Source of the DNA: Motilibacter rhizosphaerae | Lineage (GTDB): Bacteria; Actinomycetota; Actinomycetes; Motilibacterales; Motilibacteraceae | DNA length: 64,000 nucleotides | Assembly (NCBI RefSeq): GCF_004216915.1 | Contig: NZ_SGXD01000003.1 | Coordinates: 628,222 to 692,221, forward strand | Reading direction: 5' to 3' | In this document: positions 1 to 8,964 of the stretch, piece after piece | Layout: the number at the start of each line of letters is the position of its first letter | Numbering within the stretch: position 1 is the first letter of the stretch | The notes under the pieces: generated by a model | Databases searched by the model: none | Seen by the model: the letters and a program-made list of their open reading frames with translations, nothing else | Told to the model about the DNA's origin: nothing | Program-made: the position numbers and the translations under genes

Positions 1-612
1 ACCAGCCCCACCACCGCGACCATCACCGTCCGCGGCAAGATCGCCCTGACCTCCAAGGCCAGCACCCTCACCCTCACCGACGGCGACCCCGTGACCTTCA
101 CCGGCACCGTCGCCAACGCCCTCACCCCCGCCGGCATCCCCATGCAGCTCCAGCAGCAGACCAGCACCGGCTGGACCACCATCGCCACCACCACCACCGA
201 CACCACCGGCACCGGCACCTTCACCCAGACCCCGCACACCACCGCGACCTACCGCATCACCACCAGCGCCACCACCGACTCCCCCGCCCTGCCCGCCAAC
301 GCCACCTACACCGTCACCGTCAGCCCCCGCGCCACGCTCGGACTGACGGCGAGCGCAAGCGCCGTGAGGAGCGGCACGTCTGTCGTGGTGAAGGCGGTGC
401 TCGCCAGGACGAGCACCCTCGCAGGCGTCCAGGTGTGGCTTCAGCAGCAGGGTGTCGACGGCCTCTGGATCACCACCTCCACTGGAACCACCGACACCAA
501 CGGCGTCGCCAAGTGGGTGATCACACCTCGGGGCAGTGCGGCGTACCGCGCGGTGACCGCGGACGGGAGCGCACTGACGAGCTCCGTGGTGGCCGTGACA
601 GTGACCACCTAG
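1..612 (+). CDS. C-terminal part of an exported Thr-rich protein with bacterial Ig-like repeats (cut by window edge)
   Basis: The reading frame is open from the first base of the window, so only the C-terminal 203 residues are visible. It contains two repeats of about 85 residues that look like bacterial Ig-like beta-sandwich modules: each has an LT..AS segment, a V.V(Q)LQQQ strand followed by a W, a T-rich strand and a Y/YRA strand. The first repeat is extremely Thr/Ala/Pro-rich with monotonous acc and gcc codons. The second uses more ordinary codons. Such modules usually form stalks or C-terminal repeats of secreted actinobacterial wall proteins. The enzymatic or adhesive part lies outside the window, so no function can be assigned. 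The gene ends in a strong hairpin shared with the convergent glycosyltransferase gene. Confidence 0.8.
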   Translation, partial: TSPTTATITVRGKIALTSKASTLTLTDGDPVTFTGTVANALTPAGIPMQLQQQTSTGWTTIATTTTDTTGTGTFTQTPHTTATYRITTSATTDSPALPANATYTVTVSPRATLGLTASASAVRSGTSVVVKAVLARTSTLAGVQVWLQQQGVDGLWITTSTGTTDTNGVAKWVITPRGSAAYRAVTADGSALTSSVVAVTVTT

Positions 613-625
613 CACTCGGGACGAC

Positions 626-666
626 GGACGAAGGGCCGACAGCACCACGCTGTCGGCCCTTCGTCC
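626..666. terminator. bidirectional intrinsic-type terminator hairpin
   Basis: A perfect 17-base-pair stem (626-642 with 650-666) closes a 7-base loop. It sits between the stop codon at 612 of the plus-strand gene and the stop at 684 of the minus-strand gene. There is no long T tract, as is common in actinobacteria. It can serve both converging transcripts. Confidence 0.8.
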
Positions 667-683
667 TCGCCGCCGCCGGAGAC

Positions 684-1604
684 CTAGCCCGCTCTGCGCG
701 CCTTGAGCTGGCGCAGCCGCTCGAGCCCGCTGTCGACCGCCTCGTAGGCGAGCGCCGCCACTCGGTTCGAGTGGTGCCGGTGGAGGGTGCGGCGCGCTCT
801 CCGCATCATCTGCCGCTTCTGCTCGCTGGTGGAGCTCGCACCGCCGATGTGCACGACCTCGACAGCGGGCACGTAGAGGGCGTGCCGCCCGTCCTTCCTC
901 GCCCGCAGGCAGAAGTCGAGATCCTCGTCGTACATCGGGAAAGCCGGGTTGAAGGGACCGTACGCGAGCGCATCAGCGCGCTTCATCAGCCAGACGGTCG
1001 CCCAGAGCGACTCGACGACAGTGGTGCCGGTGATGCCGGTGAGGTCCTGACGGACTCTGGCGACAGCCTTCCGGGGGTCCCATACGGGCCTGACGAGGGA
1101 GCCGAGTCGGGTGTTCTGCAGCAGCAGACCGATCTCGAAGTCGACTCCCGGGAAGCGGGTGACCGACTGCTGCAGGGTGCCGTCGGGGTAGACGAGCTTG
1201 GGACCCGCGACGATGGCCGCCGGGTCCTCCCGCAGCGCCTCGAGCAGCGGAGTGCAGATGTCCTTCGGCGTCACGGTGTCGGGGTTCATGATCAGGACGT
1301 AGTCAGCGCGGCTCGTGTCCACGAGGAGGTTCATCCCTCCTCCGAAGAGCCGGTTGCGCTCGATCTCGAGCAGGCGGACCTCGGGGAACTTCGTCCGCAC
1401 GACCTCCGCGCAGCTCCGGGGGCTGCCGTTCTCGAGGACGGCGACGGAGAAGTCGATGTCACTGTCCTGCGGAGCCGAGTCCAGCAGGGAGCGCAGGCAG
1501 TCCTCGATGTCGTCGACGCTGTTGTAGGCCACGACGAGAGCCTCGATGGTCGTCCTGCTGCCGGGCACGGGGTTCCTTCCACTGGACGGGCTCATGGTGG
1601 TCAC
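684..1604 (-). CDS. GT2 family glycosyltransferase, rhamnosyltransferase-like
   Basis: This is a 306-residue GT-A fold glycosyltransferase that would add a sugar from a nucleotide donor to the lipid-linked polysaccharide repeat unit at the cytoplasmic membrane face. Visible GT2 features are the N-terminal VVAYNS strand (about 24-29), the NPDT metal-binding motif (107-110), the acceptor-side YDEDLD motif (225-230) and a later H..G..S segment. This layout resembles WbbL-type rhamnosyltransferases, and dTDP-rhamnose genes are present at 17-20 kb, but donor specificity is inference. The GTG start was chosen because it overlaps the TGA of the upstream gene as GTGA. An internal ATG three codons later is possible. 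It is the last gene of a three-gene minus-strand operon. Confidence 0.88.
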   Translation of the reverse strand: MTTMSPSSGRNPVPGSRTTIEALVVAYNSVDDIEDCLRSLLDSAPQDSDIDFSVAVLENGSPRSCAEVVRTKFPEVRLLEIERNRLFGGGMNLLVDTSRADYVLIMNPDTVTPKDICTPLLEALREDPAAIVAGPKLVYPDGTLQQSVTRFPGVDFEIGLLLQNTRLGSLVRPVWDPRKAVARVRQDLTGITGTTVVESLWATVWLMKRADALAYGPFNPAFPMYDEDLDFCLRARKDGRHALYVPAVEVVHIGGASSTSEQKRQMMRRARRTLHRHHSNRVAALAYEAVDSGLERLRQLKARRAG

Positions 1605-2734
1605 GGACGGGCGCGGCCGGTGACGTCGCGCAGGTGCTCGAGCACCTGCGCGGAGGACGCGGCCCAGGTGTTGCGGGCCGTGCTGCCGCGAGCGGCCACC
1701 ACGGCCTTGTCCCGGGCGCGGGGGTCCTGGAGGTCGACCAGCGCACGAGCTGCAGCGGCGGCCGTGCGAGGGACGACCACCCCCGCTTCGTCCACCACGG
1801 TCTCGGGCAGCCCACCCTCGTCAGCCACGACGACCGGGCACCCGCTCGACTGCGCTTCGATGCTGACCAGGCCGTAGGGCTCGGCCACCGCGAGGTACAT
1901 CGTGGCGAACGCGCGGCGGAAGAGCTCGAGCAGCTCATCGTCCGACACTCCGACGCGCACGGACAGCTGCACTCCGAGCCGCTCGGCGAGGGCGCGCAGC
2001 CGTTGCTCCTCCTCGGGGCGGCTCCGCGGCGAGACCACGACCACCGGCAGGTCCAGCCCTGCCCCTGCCACGGCCTCGAGCACGAGATCGTGCCCCTTCG
2101 TCGGGATCAGCGTCCCGACGGAGAGGACGTGGGTCGGCACCAGCGCGTCCGCAGCGGGAGTGAAGAGCTCCGGCACTCCGCAGTAGACGACGTGGGAGTC
2201 GACGCCGTACGCCCTGCGGATGGTCCCGCTCGTGTAGCGGGAGTTGGTCAGCACCCGCGACGCGCGCGCGACGCCCCTGCGGTCCGCTCGGCGCTCGCTC
2301 TCGTGCAGCAGCCAGTACGGCAGGCGCGTCACGGTGTTCTTGCTGGAGCGGGCCTGCTGCTCGTAGTCCGCCCTTCGCGGCTCGTCGCAGTAGTAGACGA
2401 TCGGGGCGCCCCCGACGTCGGCCAGCGGCGGCGTCTGCAGGTAGCGGCAGGGGTTCAGGTAGACCACGTCCGGGCTCCACGCTGCGACGGCCCGCGACAA
2501 CGTGCGCCAGGCGAGCAGGAGCGCGAGGTGGTCGGGGTAGCGCACGAGCGGCTTGAGAGCGCGGGGCACGGAGTCGGCACGCTGGGTGAGCGGCACGATC
2601 ACGGCGTCATCCGTCACCGGTGTCGCGCTCTCGAGGACGAACTCCTTCACCTCACCCTCGAGCCCGCGCAGATGGCCCTCGACCCGGCGCCTCGCGCCGC
2701 CCGGAGGGAGGTTGTGGACGACCGCGATCCTCAT
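1601..2734 (-). CDS. GT4 family glycosyltransferase
   Basis: This 377-residue GT-B fold enzyme begins with a typical MRIAVVHNLPPGG Rossmann strand and glycine loop. It carries the C-terminal nucleotide-sugar domain with VLSVGTLIPTKGHD and the E-x7-E motif in AEPYGLVSIEAQ, followed by a GGLPE loop. The family transfers sugars with retention from nucleotide donors. Here it should extend the exopolysaccharide repeat unit on undecaprenyl diphosphate. The ATG start overlaps the TGA of the upstream GT4 gene as ATGA, and its own TGA overlaps the downstream GTG start. The three genes are therefore translationally coupled. A much longer open frame upstream of the ATG is antisense-biased and lacks family similarity. 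Confidence 0.9.
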   Translation of the reverse strand: MRIAVVHNLPPGGARRRVEGHLRGLEGEVKEFVLESATPVTDDAVIVPLTQRADSVPRALKPLVRYPDHLALLLAWRTLSRAVAAWSPDVVYLNPCRYLQTPPLADVGGAPIVYYCDEPRRADYEQQARSSKNTVTRLPYWLLHESERRADRRGVARASRVLTNSRYTSGTIRRAYGVDSHVVYCGVPELFTPAADALVPTHVLSVGTLIPTKGHDLVLEAVAGAGLDLPVVVVSPRSRPEEEQRLRALAERLGVQLSVRVGVSDDELLELFRRAFATMYLAVAEPYGLVSIEAQSSGCPVVVADEGGLPETVVDEAGVVVPRTAAAAARALVDLQDPRARDKAVVAARGSTARNTWAASSAQVLEHLRDVTGRARP

Positions 2735-3852
2735 CGGGCACCGACTCCCTCGAACAGCACCGACCGGGTCGCGGCTGCTACCCGCTCCCAGGAGAAGCCC
2801 TTCGCCCAGTCGATCCCGGCCTCCGCCATCCGGAGCCGCTCGTCCTCGTCGCGCAGGATCCTCCCGACGGCACCCGCGACCGCAGCGGGATCGCGCGGGT
2901 CCACGAGGAGGCCGGTGCGGCCGTCCGCCACGGCGTCGAGCGCTCCTCCCTCCGCGGCCGCCACGACGGGCACGCCGTGCGCAGCGGCCTCGACGTACGT
3001 GATCCCGAACCCCTCCCCGTCCTTGCCGTCCTCGCTCACCCTGCTGGGCATCACGAAGACGTGGGCCTGCCCCAGCAGCTCGTCGCGCTCGTCGTCGGAC
3101 ACGCTGCCGCGGAACGACACGGCGGTCGCCGTTCCTGCCGAGCTCGCGCGTCGTTCGAGGGACTCGCGCAGCGGTCCGTCGCCCACTACGTCCCAGCGGA
3201 GGTCGGGGAACTCCTCGAGGAGGGCGGGAAGCGCCTCCAGCACCACGTCGTGGCCCTTGTACGAATCGGCGAGCCGGGAGATCGTGAGCAGCCGCGGTGG
3301 ACCGCCGCGCTTCGCCGTGACCCCACCCGAGGGCAGGTCGATGCCGGGCGGCACCACTGCGACGCGGTCGCGGGGGCCGCCTGCGCGCTCGACCAGGTCC
3401 GCGGTGTAGCGCGACACCGCGATGTGCGCGTCCGCCCTCTTGGCGCACCACCCGGCCTGGCGGCGCCACGTGGGCACCTCCTTCGCGTGGTAGTACTGCA
3501 CCCACCGGCACTTGGTCAGCGCCCGCACCGCTTCTGCGGCCGGCCCCAGTCGCACGTGCATCGACACCGTGATGTCGGGCTTGAACCTCCGTGCAGCTGT
3601 GACTGCGGCAGCTGTCAAGCGCAGCTGCGTCTTCCGGCCGCCCCGCGGGACGTTCGCGACCCGCTCGACGGTCAAGCCGCTGCCGGCGTCCCACTCGCGC
3701 CAGCCGTCCTGCTCCGCGGTCACGACGAGGAGCGCGCACTCGCCCAGGTGTCGGCTCATCTGCAGCGAGAGGGTCTCGATCCCGCCTCTGGCCGGCGGGA
3801 AGACGGGTGTCAGCAGGAGCACTCTCGGCGAGCTGCTGGGCATGCGAACCAT
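2731..3852 (-). CDS. GT4 family glycosyltransferase
   Basis: This 373-residue GT-B enzyme has the N-terminal VLLLTPVFPPARGGIE loop used by PimA/PimB-like and other GT4 proteins. Later come the RLLTISRLADSYKGHD strand that opens the donor domain and the C-terminal EGFGITYVEAAAHG motif with its two conserved glutamates. It is the first gene of a three-gene operon reading toward 684. The start is uncertain: ATG at 3852 or ATG at 3843 (three residues shorter), neither with a strong Shine-Dalgarno. An extension to 3939 is less likely because those residues precede the conserved first beta-strand. Donor and acceptor cannot be read from sequence. Confidence 0.88.
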   Translation of the reverse strand: MVRMPSSSPRVLLLTPVFPPARGGIETLSLQMSRHLGECALLVVTAEQDGWREWDAGSGLTVERVANVPRGGRKTQLRLTAAAVTAARRFKPDITVSMHVRLGPAAEAVRALTKCRWVQYYHAKEVPTWRRQAGWCAKRADAHIAVSRYTADLVERAGGPRDRVAVVPPGIDLPSGGVTAKRGGPPRLLTISRLADSYKGHDVVLEALPALLEEFPDLRWDVVGDGPLRESLERRASSAGTATAVSFRGSVSDDERDELLGQAHVFVMPSRVSEDGKDGEGFGITYVEAAAHGVPVVAAAEGGALDAVADGRTGLLVDPRDPAAVAGAVGRILRDEDERLRMAEAGIDWAKGFSWERVAAATRSVLFEGVGAR

Positions 3853-4056
3853 CCAAGGGTCGAGCCGAAGGGCAGAGGACGGTCCGATGGCCTCGATGAC
3901 CGAGCCTACCGGAGAGGCGCGACGCCACGAAAGACACACCCTGCGTTCGCATGGATGTCACGTCACCACTCCCCTGCGCAGAGAAGTCCCTGTGAGGACG
4001 AGACAACAATCGATCTCGGCTACCTCAGCGCAACATTCCCCTGCCACGATGGGAGC

Positions 4057-4626
4057 ATGATCACGAGCAAGCACGAGCTCGAGCTCTACCTGGCTGAGGA
4101 CCTCCGCGCAAACGGGATCCACGGCTCGTGGAACTGGCGGCACGCCGTGAGTCCTACGAGCCAGGCACGGATCCTGCGGTGGCAGCGGTCCCTGCGTCGG
4201 CTCGAGTACCTGACGACGCAGCCCCCCACGCCTCTCCAGCGCATCAGGCTCGCCGTCCTGTGGCGGCTCCACCTGCGCCAGGCCGCCGTCCTCGGGTTCA
4301 CCATCCCCTTGGGGACGTTCGGGCCCGGACTCTCGATCGCCCACTACGGGACCATCACCGTCAACACTCGCGCTCGCATCGGCGCCAACTGCCGGATCCA
4401 CCCCTCCACGACGATCGGGGCGACGCACGAGGGAGTACCCACCATCGGGGACGACGCCTACATAGGCCCCGGAGCCCGCATCACGGGTGACGTGCGACTG
4501 GGCGACCGCGTCACGGTGGCGGGGAACGCGGTCGTGACCAAGAGCTTCGAGGAGAGCGGGGTGATCATCGGCGGGGTGCCCGCCAAGGTCCTGCGCAGCG
4601 GCGTGGCCTACGAGTGGCGCCACTGA
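4057..4626 (+). CDS. serine acetyltransferase-like hexapeptide-repeat acyltransferase
   Basis: This 189-residue protein has an alpha-helical N-terminus (about 1-75) followed by a left-handed beta-helix. The helix is built from hexapeptide repeats such as IGANCR, IHPSTT, IGATHE, IGDDAY and IGPGAR, and ends in the usual GVIIGGVPAKVLR tail. This is the CysE/SAT architecture, but in polysaccharide loci such proteins (SerO, WcaB, VioB types) O-acetylate sugar residues from acetyl-CoA. The catalytic His is visible in the IAHYG segment. Its position between glycosyltransferases and a polymerase supports sugar acetylation over cysteine synthesis, but no cysK lies nearby to test this. It is transcribed alone, divergently from the GT4 operon and convergently to the polymerase gene. 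Confidence 0.85.
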   Translation: MITSKHELELYLAEDLRANGIHGSWNWRHAVSPTSQARILRWQRSLRRLEYLTTQPPTPLQRIRLAVLWRLHLRQAAVLGFTIPLGTFGPGLSIAHYGTITVNTRARIGANCRIHPSTTIGATHEGVPTIGDDAYIGPGARITGDVRLGDRVTVAGNAVVTKSFEESGVIIGGVPAKVLRSGVAYEWRH

Positions 4627-4653
4627 CACTGAGCACCGCGGAGCCCCTCGGGC

Positions 4654-6135
4654 TCAGGACCGCGAGGTCCCCGGGCCGGCAGCCTCGCTGCGCTGCACAG
4701 CGGCACCGGCCCTGAGCCGCGCGGTGCCGCTGATGAGGCCGAACAGCACGGCGAGGACAGCCATGACGGCCGGGAGCCGGACGGTGTAGTCCGTCGCCCA
4801 CCCCACCATGACGGCCCCGAGCGCACCTGCTGTCCCAGCGGCGAACAGGCGGTCTGAAGCGGCGCCTGAGAAGATGTCGGTCCAGGCCGCGAGGAGCACG
4901 AGGACGAGTGCTGCGAGACCGACGACGCCAGCCTCAGCCGCGACGTTGAGGTACGCGTCGTGGGCGTGCGTCCCGAGGGTCTGACCTGGTACGCGCGCGA
5001 CGATCCACTTGTCGATGTTGCCGAAGCCGAGACCCGTCCACTGGTGCTCCCAGAACGCCTGCTTCGCGGCGTGCCAGATGCGGAGCCGGTCGAGATCCCC
5101 CTGCTGCGTCGAGACCTTGGCGCCCGTGGGCCGGAGGATGGAGGCGAACCTGTCGCGGATGGTGGGCCCTCCGAGCGAGAGTGCCGCAGCGATCGCGAGC
5201 AGGCCGAGGCCCGCGACGGAGCCCGCGCCCCGCAGTGCCGTGCGACGGGGCATGACCGCCAGCGCGAGGACGATCCCCACGGTGGCCCCGATCCAGCTCA
5301 TGCGGGAAAGCGTGAAGGCGAGGGCCGTGACCAGGACCACCCCCACCACCGCACAGGCTGCCCGCTCGACCGCACGCTTCGCCGACAGGCCGAGCACGAG
5401 CACGATGGGGAGCGAGAGCGCCAGCAGGTTCCCGAGGGAGATCGGGTCCGGCATGGCGGCAGCGGGTCGGAAGGTGTCCTCGTAGGCGAAGAAGTAGTCC
5501 GTGCTCTGCTGGCCGCCGTACAGGTTGAGCCGGTGCTGCGTCGCCACCTCGTACAGCGCGAGGACCGCCTGGAGGGAGGCGGCGCAGACGAGGGCCTGCG
5601 CGACCCTGGTCCGGCCCTGCTCCTCCCGGACCACGACGTGCGAGACCACCAGCGGCACCACGACCGTGACGCACAGGAGCGTGAGCGTGCGCGTCGGGTG
5701 CGAGGTCCGCAGCAGGGACGTGGAGGCGGCCGCGAGGGCGACCCAGCCCACGGACCGCAGCGTGCTGCGGGGGCCGGCGTGGTCCGCACTGCTGCGCAGG
5801 TAGACGGCGACCGCGGCAGGGACGAGGAGCAGGAACAGGGGCGTGACGCTCACCCCGGAGAAGGTCGCCTCGACCGAGAACGGCGCCATGACCGTGAGGA
5901 GGAAGACGAGGAGCAGACTGCGCCGCTGCACTGCCGCGAGCGCCAGGCCCGCCACCGGGCCCGCGACGGTGAGCGCGTACTTCAGGGTGCTCTGCTGCGA
6001 GAACAGGTGGGAGGCCACGATCCCGGTCGAGGCGGCGACGGCGACGACAGCGCACAGGACTGCCACCAGGAACGGCGAGCGGGACCGGGTGCCCACCGAG
6101 GGGCCCTCGAGACGGAACGTGTTGACAGCGCTCAC
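4654..6135 (-). CDS. O-antigen ligase/polymerase (Wzy-like) membrane protein
   Basis: This 493-residue protein has about 10-12 hydrophobic segments beginning near residue 20. It has the hallmark periplasmic loop of the Wzy/WaaL family: an R-rich approach (DRLRIWHAAKQAF), then GLGFGN, then GTHAHDAYLNVAAEAGVVGL with the conserved H-x-x-Y-L and E-x-G-x-x-G-L. It would polymerise lipid-linked repeat units on the outer face of the membrane after Wzx export. The GTG start has AGGAG eight bases upstream. It is the last gene of the long minus-strand operon from 16.3 kb. A small 6-bp hairpin at 4641-4655 overlaps its stop codon and may end transcription against the convergent acetyltransferase. Confidence 0.88.
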   Translation of the reverse strand: MSAVNTFRLEGPSVGTRSRSPFLVAVLCAVVAVAASTGIVASHLFSQQSTLKYALTVAGPVAGLALAAVQRRSLLLVFLLTVMAPFSVEATFSGVSVTPLFLLLVPAAVAVYLRSSADHAGPRSTLRSVGWVALAAASTSLLRTSHPTRTLTLLCVTVVVPLVVSHVVVREEQGRTRVAQALVCAASLQAVLALYEVATQHRLNLYGGQQSTDYFFAYEDTFRPAAAMPDPISLGNLLALSLPIVLVLGLSAKRAVERAACAVVGVVLVTALAFTLSRMSWIGATVGIVLALAVMPRRTALRGAGSVAGLGLLAIAAALSLGGPTIRDRFASILRPTGAKVSTQQGDLDRLRIWHAAKQAFWEHQWTGLGFGNIDKWIVARVPGQTLGTHAHDAYLNVAAEAGVVGLAALVLVLLAAWTDIFSGAASDRLFAAGTAGALGAVMVGWATDYTVRLPAVMAVLAVLFGLISGTARLRAGAAVQRSEAAGPGTSRS

Positions 6136-6212
6136 GCGGGGCGCTCCTCACCTCAGGTGTATGAGTGGCTCCGTTGCCCGACGTGGAGTCACGAGGCTAC
6201 CACGCGCGGGGT

Positions 6213-7409
6213 CTACCCGAAGGACGCCGAGGCCAAGGGCCGATCACGCGCTCGGGTCCCTGCGAGGTGGGCCACCAGCACGGTCATCGCCGCCTGCGAC
6301 CCCAGCGCGAAGTACTCGTTGGGGTCTGCGCCCTGGTAGGTCGAGGCGAAGCGCGGCACGAGGTGGGAGCAGACCGCTAGAGCGGGGCGCCGCAGGTCGT
6401 CCCGCCCGTCCAGGCGCCACAGGGCCACGGGTGCGGCGCTGTCGAAGTAGATCCAGCGACCGGGCTCCTGGTGCCGCGAGCCCCCCGACGTGTCCAAGCG
6501 GTCCCGTGCGACGTCCACCCGCTGCGCCAGCTGCCCGTAGAGCAGGTTGACCAGGCGCAGGGACTCCGTGTCCCTCTCCAGCAGCCACAGGCGCAGAGCG
6601 ACGTCCAGCTGCACCTGGCCGTAGTCCGGGTCGAACCCCTCGGCGCCACCGGCGCTCTCTGAGAGGTAGCCCGCTCCGTCCGAGCCGTCGGCTCGAGCTC
6701 CTCGGCGCGTCACGACGAGCCCTGCACCCGCGGGGGCGTGTCCCCTGCCCTGCGGGTGCAGGGCGAACTCGAGAGCCTCGCGGTAGCGGGCACCGTAGGC
6801 GGCGTCGCCCGTCAGGCGCTGGGCGAAGGCCATGTCCACGGCGTTGAACAGGGCGATGTTGCCGTTGGTGTACCAGTGGAGGTTGCCGTTGCGGATGAGG
6901 AAGTCGGCGCCTCCTCGGACACTCGCCGCGAGCTCCGCCCGCTGCCGGCCGTCCATCCTGTCGGCGAGCAGGAGCGCCACCAGGGCGACCTGCCCCGTCA
7001 CCATCGCCGTGTCGATGTCGGGCTGCTTGACCTGCTGCGGGAACGACGAGGCGAAGCTCCCGTTCGCCTGCTGCCGTGCACGGATGAAGCGGGACAGGGC
7101 CTCGAGGGCGCGGCCGGCGTGCACGGAGTCGTGCTCCGTCGCACCGAGGACGGCGTCAGCCACGACGGCTCCCAGGGCACAGCGCGGGCAGGAGCCGTCG
7201 AAGTGCCACACGCCGTCCGCGAAGAAGCGCGGGTCCTCCGGCGAGGACCGGGCGCTGCGGAGGGCGAGCGCCTCGGCGAGGCCAGGCGTGACGGCGCTGC
7301 TCGAGCAGGCGCTGTGCTCCTCCCCCTCCTCCGGCCGGAGCAGCAACGCGGCGATCAGAGCGAGCAGCAGCACCGGCACCGCGAGCAGAGCGGTGCGGGG
7401 ACGGGACAT
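6213..7409 (-). CDS. exported protein of unknown function, possibly an alpha/alpha-toroid enzyme
   Basis: This 398-residue protein begins with a single hydrophobic segment (about 6-24, after MSRPRT), consistent with a signal anchor or signal peptide. The exported part holds two close cysteines (FDGSCPRCALG) and then repeating amphipathic helices with aromatic- and glycine-rich turns such as NGNLHWYTNGN, GFDPDYGQVQLD and GSRHQEPGRWIYFDS. This pattern recalls six-hairpin or toroid-fold polysaccharide lyases and hydrolases, but I do not recognise the family and no catalytic residues can be assigned. The ATG was chosen for the hydrophobic N-terminus and a GGAGAGG about ten bases upstream. It lies between wzx and wzy in the operon, suggesting a role in trimming or modifying the polymer outside the membrane. 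Confidence 0.75.
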   Translation of the reverse strand: MSRPRTALLAVPVLLLALIAALLLRPEEGEEHSACSSSAVTPGLAEALALRSARSSPEDPRFFADGVWHFDGSCPRCALGAVVADAVLGATEHDSVHAGRALEALSRFIRARQQANGSFASSFPQQVKQPDIDTAMVTGQVALVALLLADRMDGRQRAELAASVRGGADFLIRNGNLHWYTNGNIALFNAVDMAFAQRLTGDAAYGARYREALEFALHPQGRGHAPAGAGLVVTRRGARADGSDGAGYLSESAGGAEGFDPDYGQVQLDVALRLWLLERDTESLRLVNLLYGQLAQRVDVARDRLDTSGGSRHQEPGRWIYFDSAAPVALWRLDGRDDLRRPALAVCSHLVPRFASTYQGADPNEYFALGSQAAMTVLVAHLAGTRARDRPLASASFG

Positions 7410-7449
7410 CCGTGGTGGGGCCTCTCCATGAAGGGAGCGCTCCGCGAGG

Positions 7450-8964
7450 TCAGGTCGGCAGGATCCGCCGGACCGGGCCAGGGAGCTTGTCGGTGAAGCG
7501 ACTGAGCTCGGGGGGGAGGGCACCGAGGACCGCGCCCGAGATCACGAGCACGACGAGGGTGAGGACCGCGGACAGCAGCGGTACGCGCACGAGCGCGGCA
7601 CCGGCAGCTGCGCTGAGGGCGAGCGCGAGCAGCGGACGCCCTGACACCCTGGCGAGCTGGCCGAAGGGGACGACCCTCCGCAGAGAGACGACGGAGGCCG
7701 TGCAGATGAGCAGCTCCGTGGCCAGCGTCACCCAGGCGGAGGCCACGGCGTCGTAGCGGGGCACGAGGACGACGTTGCCGACGACGTTGACGACGATCGC
7801 CAGGGCGTTCTGCACGAGCATCGCGGGAACCATGTGCCGGACGACCAGGACGGTCCCCAGGAAGCCGTTCACCACGCTGACGAGGCCGACCACGCTGAGG
7901 ATGCGGAGCATGCCGGACGACCCGTCGTACGACGAGCCGGCGAGCGCGTGGATGACGAAGGGAGCCCCGACCGCCGAGACGACGTAGACGGGCATGCCCA
8001 GCACCAGCAGCCAGTGCCACAGCTTGGACAGCATCGCGTCGAAGTCGACGCGGTCGCCGCGCAGGAGCGCCGCCAGCGCGGGCATCGCCGACGAGACGAT
8101 CAGGCTCGGCACGGTGCCCACGAGCGTGTACACCTTGGTCGCCACCGCGTACTGGCCGATCGCCACCTGCGTCGCGGACAGCCACCCCAGCAGGATCAGG
8201 TCCACCGAGACGTAGACCCGGGACATGAAGGCGACGCCGCCCAGCTCGAACACGCCGCGGAGCACGCGCCGGCGGAGCGAGCGGTAGGACCGCTGCAGTG
8301 CGACGTGACGGCGCGCCATGAGCGCGACAGCCACCGCGGTCGTCAGCGACCCGGCGCTGAGCGCGCCCGCGAAGAAGACAGGACCGGCACCGAGGACCGC
8401 TCCCACGACGACGACCGCGACCTGGGCCGCGGTCACGGCGAGGTCCGCCACCACGAGCTCGCCGGTCTTGTAGAAGCTGGTGAAGACCTGCCGAGCGCTG
8501 TTCAGCGAGACGAACGGGACGCTCACCGCGAACGCGAGCATGCACTGGCCCCGCACGGTGTCGAGTCCGGCGGCGAACGCCAGCGCCAGCTGCACGGCGG
8601 TCAGCAGGCCCGCCCAGACCGCCTGCATGCGGTAGGCGGCGGACAGCAGGGCACCGCGCTCCTCGGTGACGGCGAGGTCGCGCCCGAGCAGGAGGGCGAA
8701 GCCGGTGTCGCCGGCGCTCATCAGCAGCGTCCAGACCGCCAGGGCGGACGCGAACGCACCGTACTGCGCCGGCCCCATGCCCCGGGTCAGGGCAGCGGTG
8801 GACACCGCGGACAGGACGAGCAGGAGGACGCGCCGCCCGATCATGTTCACGGCGGAGCCGGCGACCTTCTTCGCGAGCGACGCCCCGTGCTCGGGAGCGG
8901 ACCCAGCGCTGTGACCGTCCTCCGGGCTCGCCGACGGCGCAGGCGTTTCGTCGACGACGCTCAT
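7450..8964 (-). CDS. Wzx-type polysaccharide flippase (MATE/MVF superfamily)
   Basis: This 504-residue polytopic protein has about 12-14 hydrophobic helices starting near residue 45 (the segment GRRVLLLVLSAVSTAALTR). It then has the typical flippase stretch RGMGPAQYGAFASALAVW and the later QYAVATKVYTLVG segment. It should move the undecaprenyl-diphosphate-linked repeat unit across the membrane for the polymerase encoded downstream. The first about 40 residues are hydrophilic and cytosolic. The ATG start overlaps the stop of the upstream GT4 gene as ATGA, which fixes the start and implies coupling. It belongs to the long operon from 16.3 to 4.65 kb. A second, divergent wzx is at 59-60.5 kb. 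Confidence 0.9.
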   Translation of the reverse strand: MSVVDETPAPSASPEDGHSAGSAPEHGASLAKKVAGSAVNMIGRRVLLLVLSAVSTAALTRGMGPAQYGAFASALAVWTLLMSAGDTGFALLLGRDLAVTEERGALLSAAYRMQAVWAGLLTAVQLALAFAAGLDTVRGQCMLAFAVSVPFVSLNSARQVFTSFYKTGELVVADLAVTAAQVAVVVVGAVLGAGPVFFAGALSAGSLTTAVAVALMARRHVALQRSYRSLRRRVLRGVFELGGVAFMSRVYVSVDLILLGWLSATQVAIGQYAVATKVYTLVGTVPSLIVSSAMPALAALLRGDRVDFDAMLSKLWHWLLVLGMPVYVVSAVGAPFVIHALAGSSYDGSSGMLRILSVVGLVSVVNGFLGTVLVVRHMVPAMLVQNALAIVVNVVGNVVLVPRYDAVASAWVTLATELLICTASVVSLRRVVPFGQLARVSGRPLLALALSAAAGAALVRVPLLSAVLTLVVLVISGAVLGALPPELSRFTDKLPGPVRRILPT

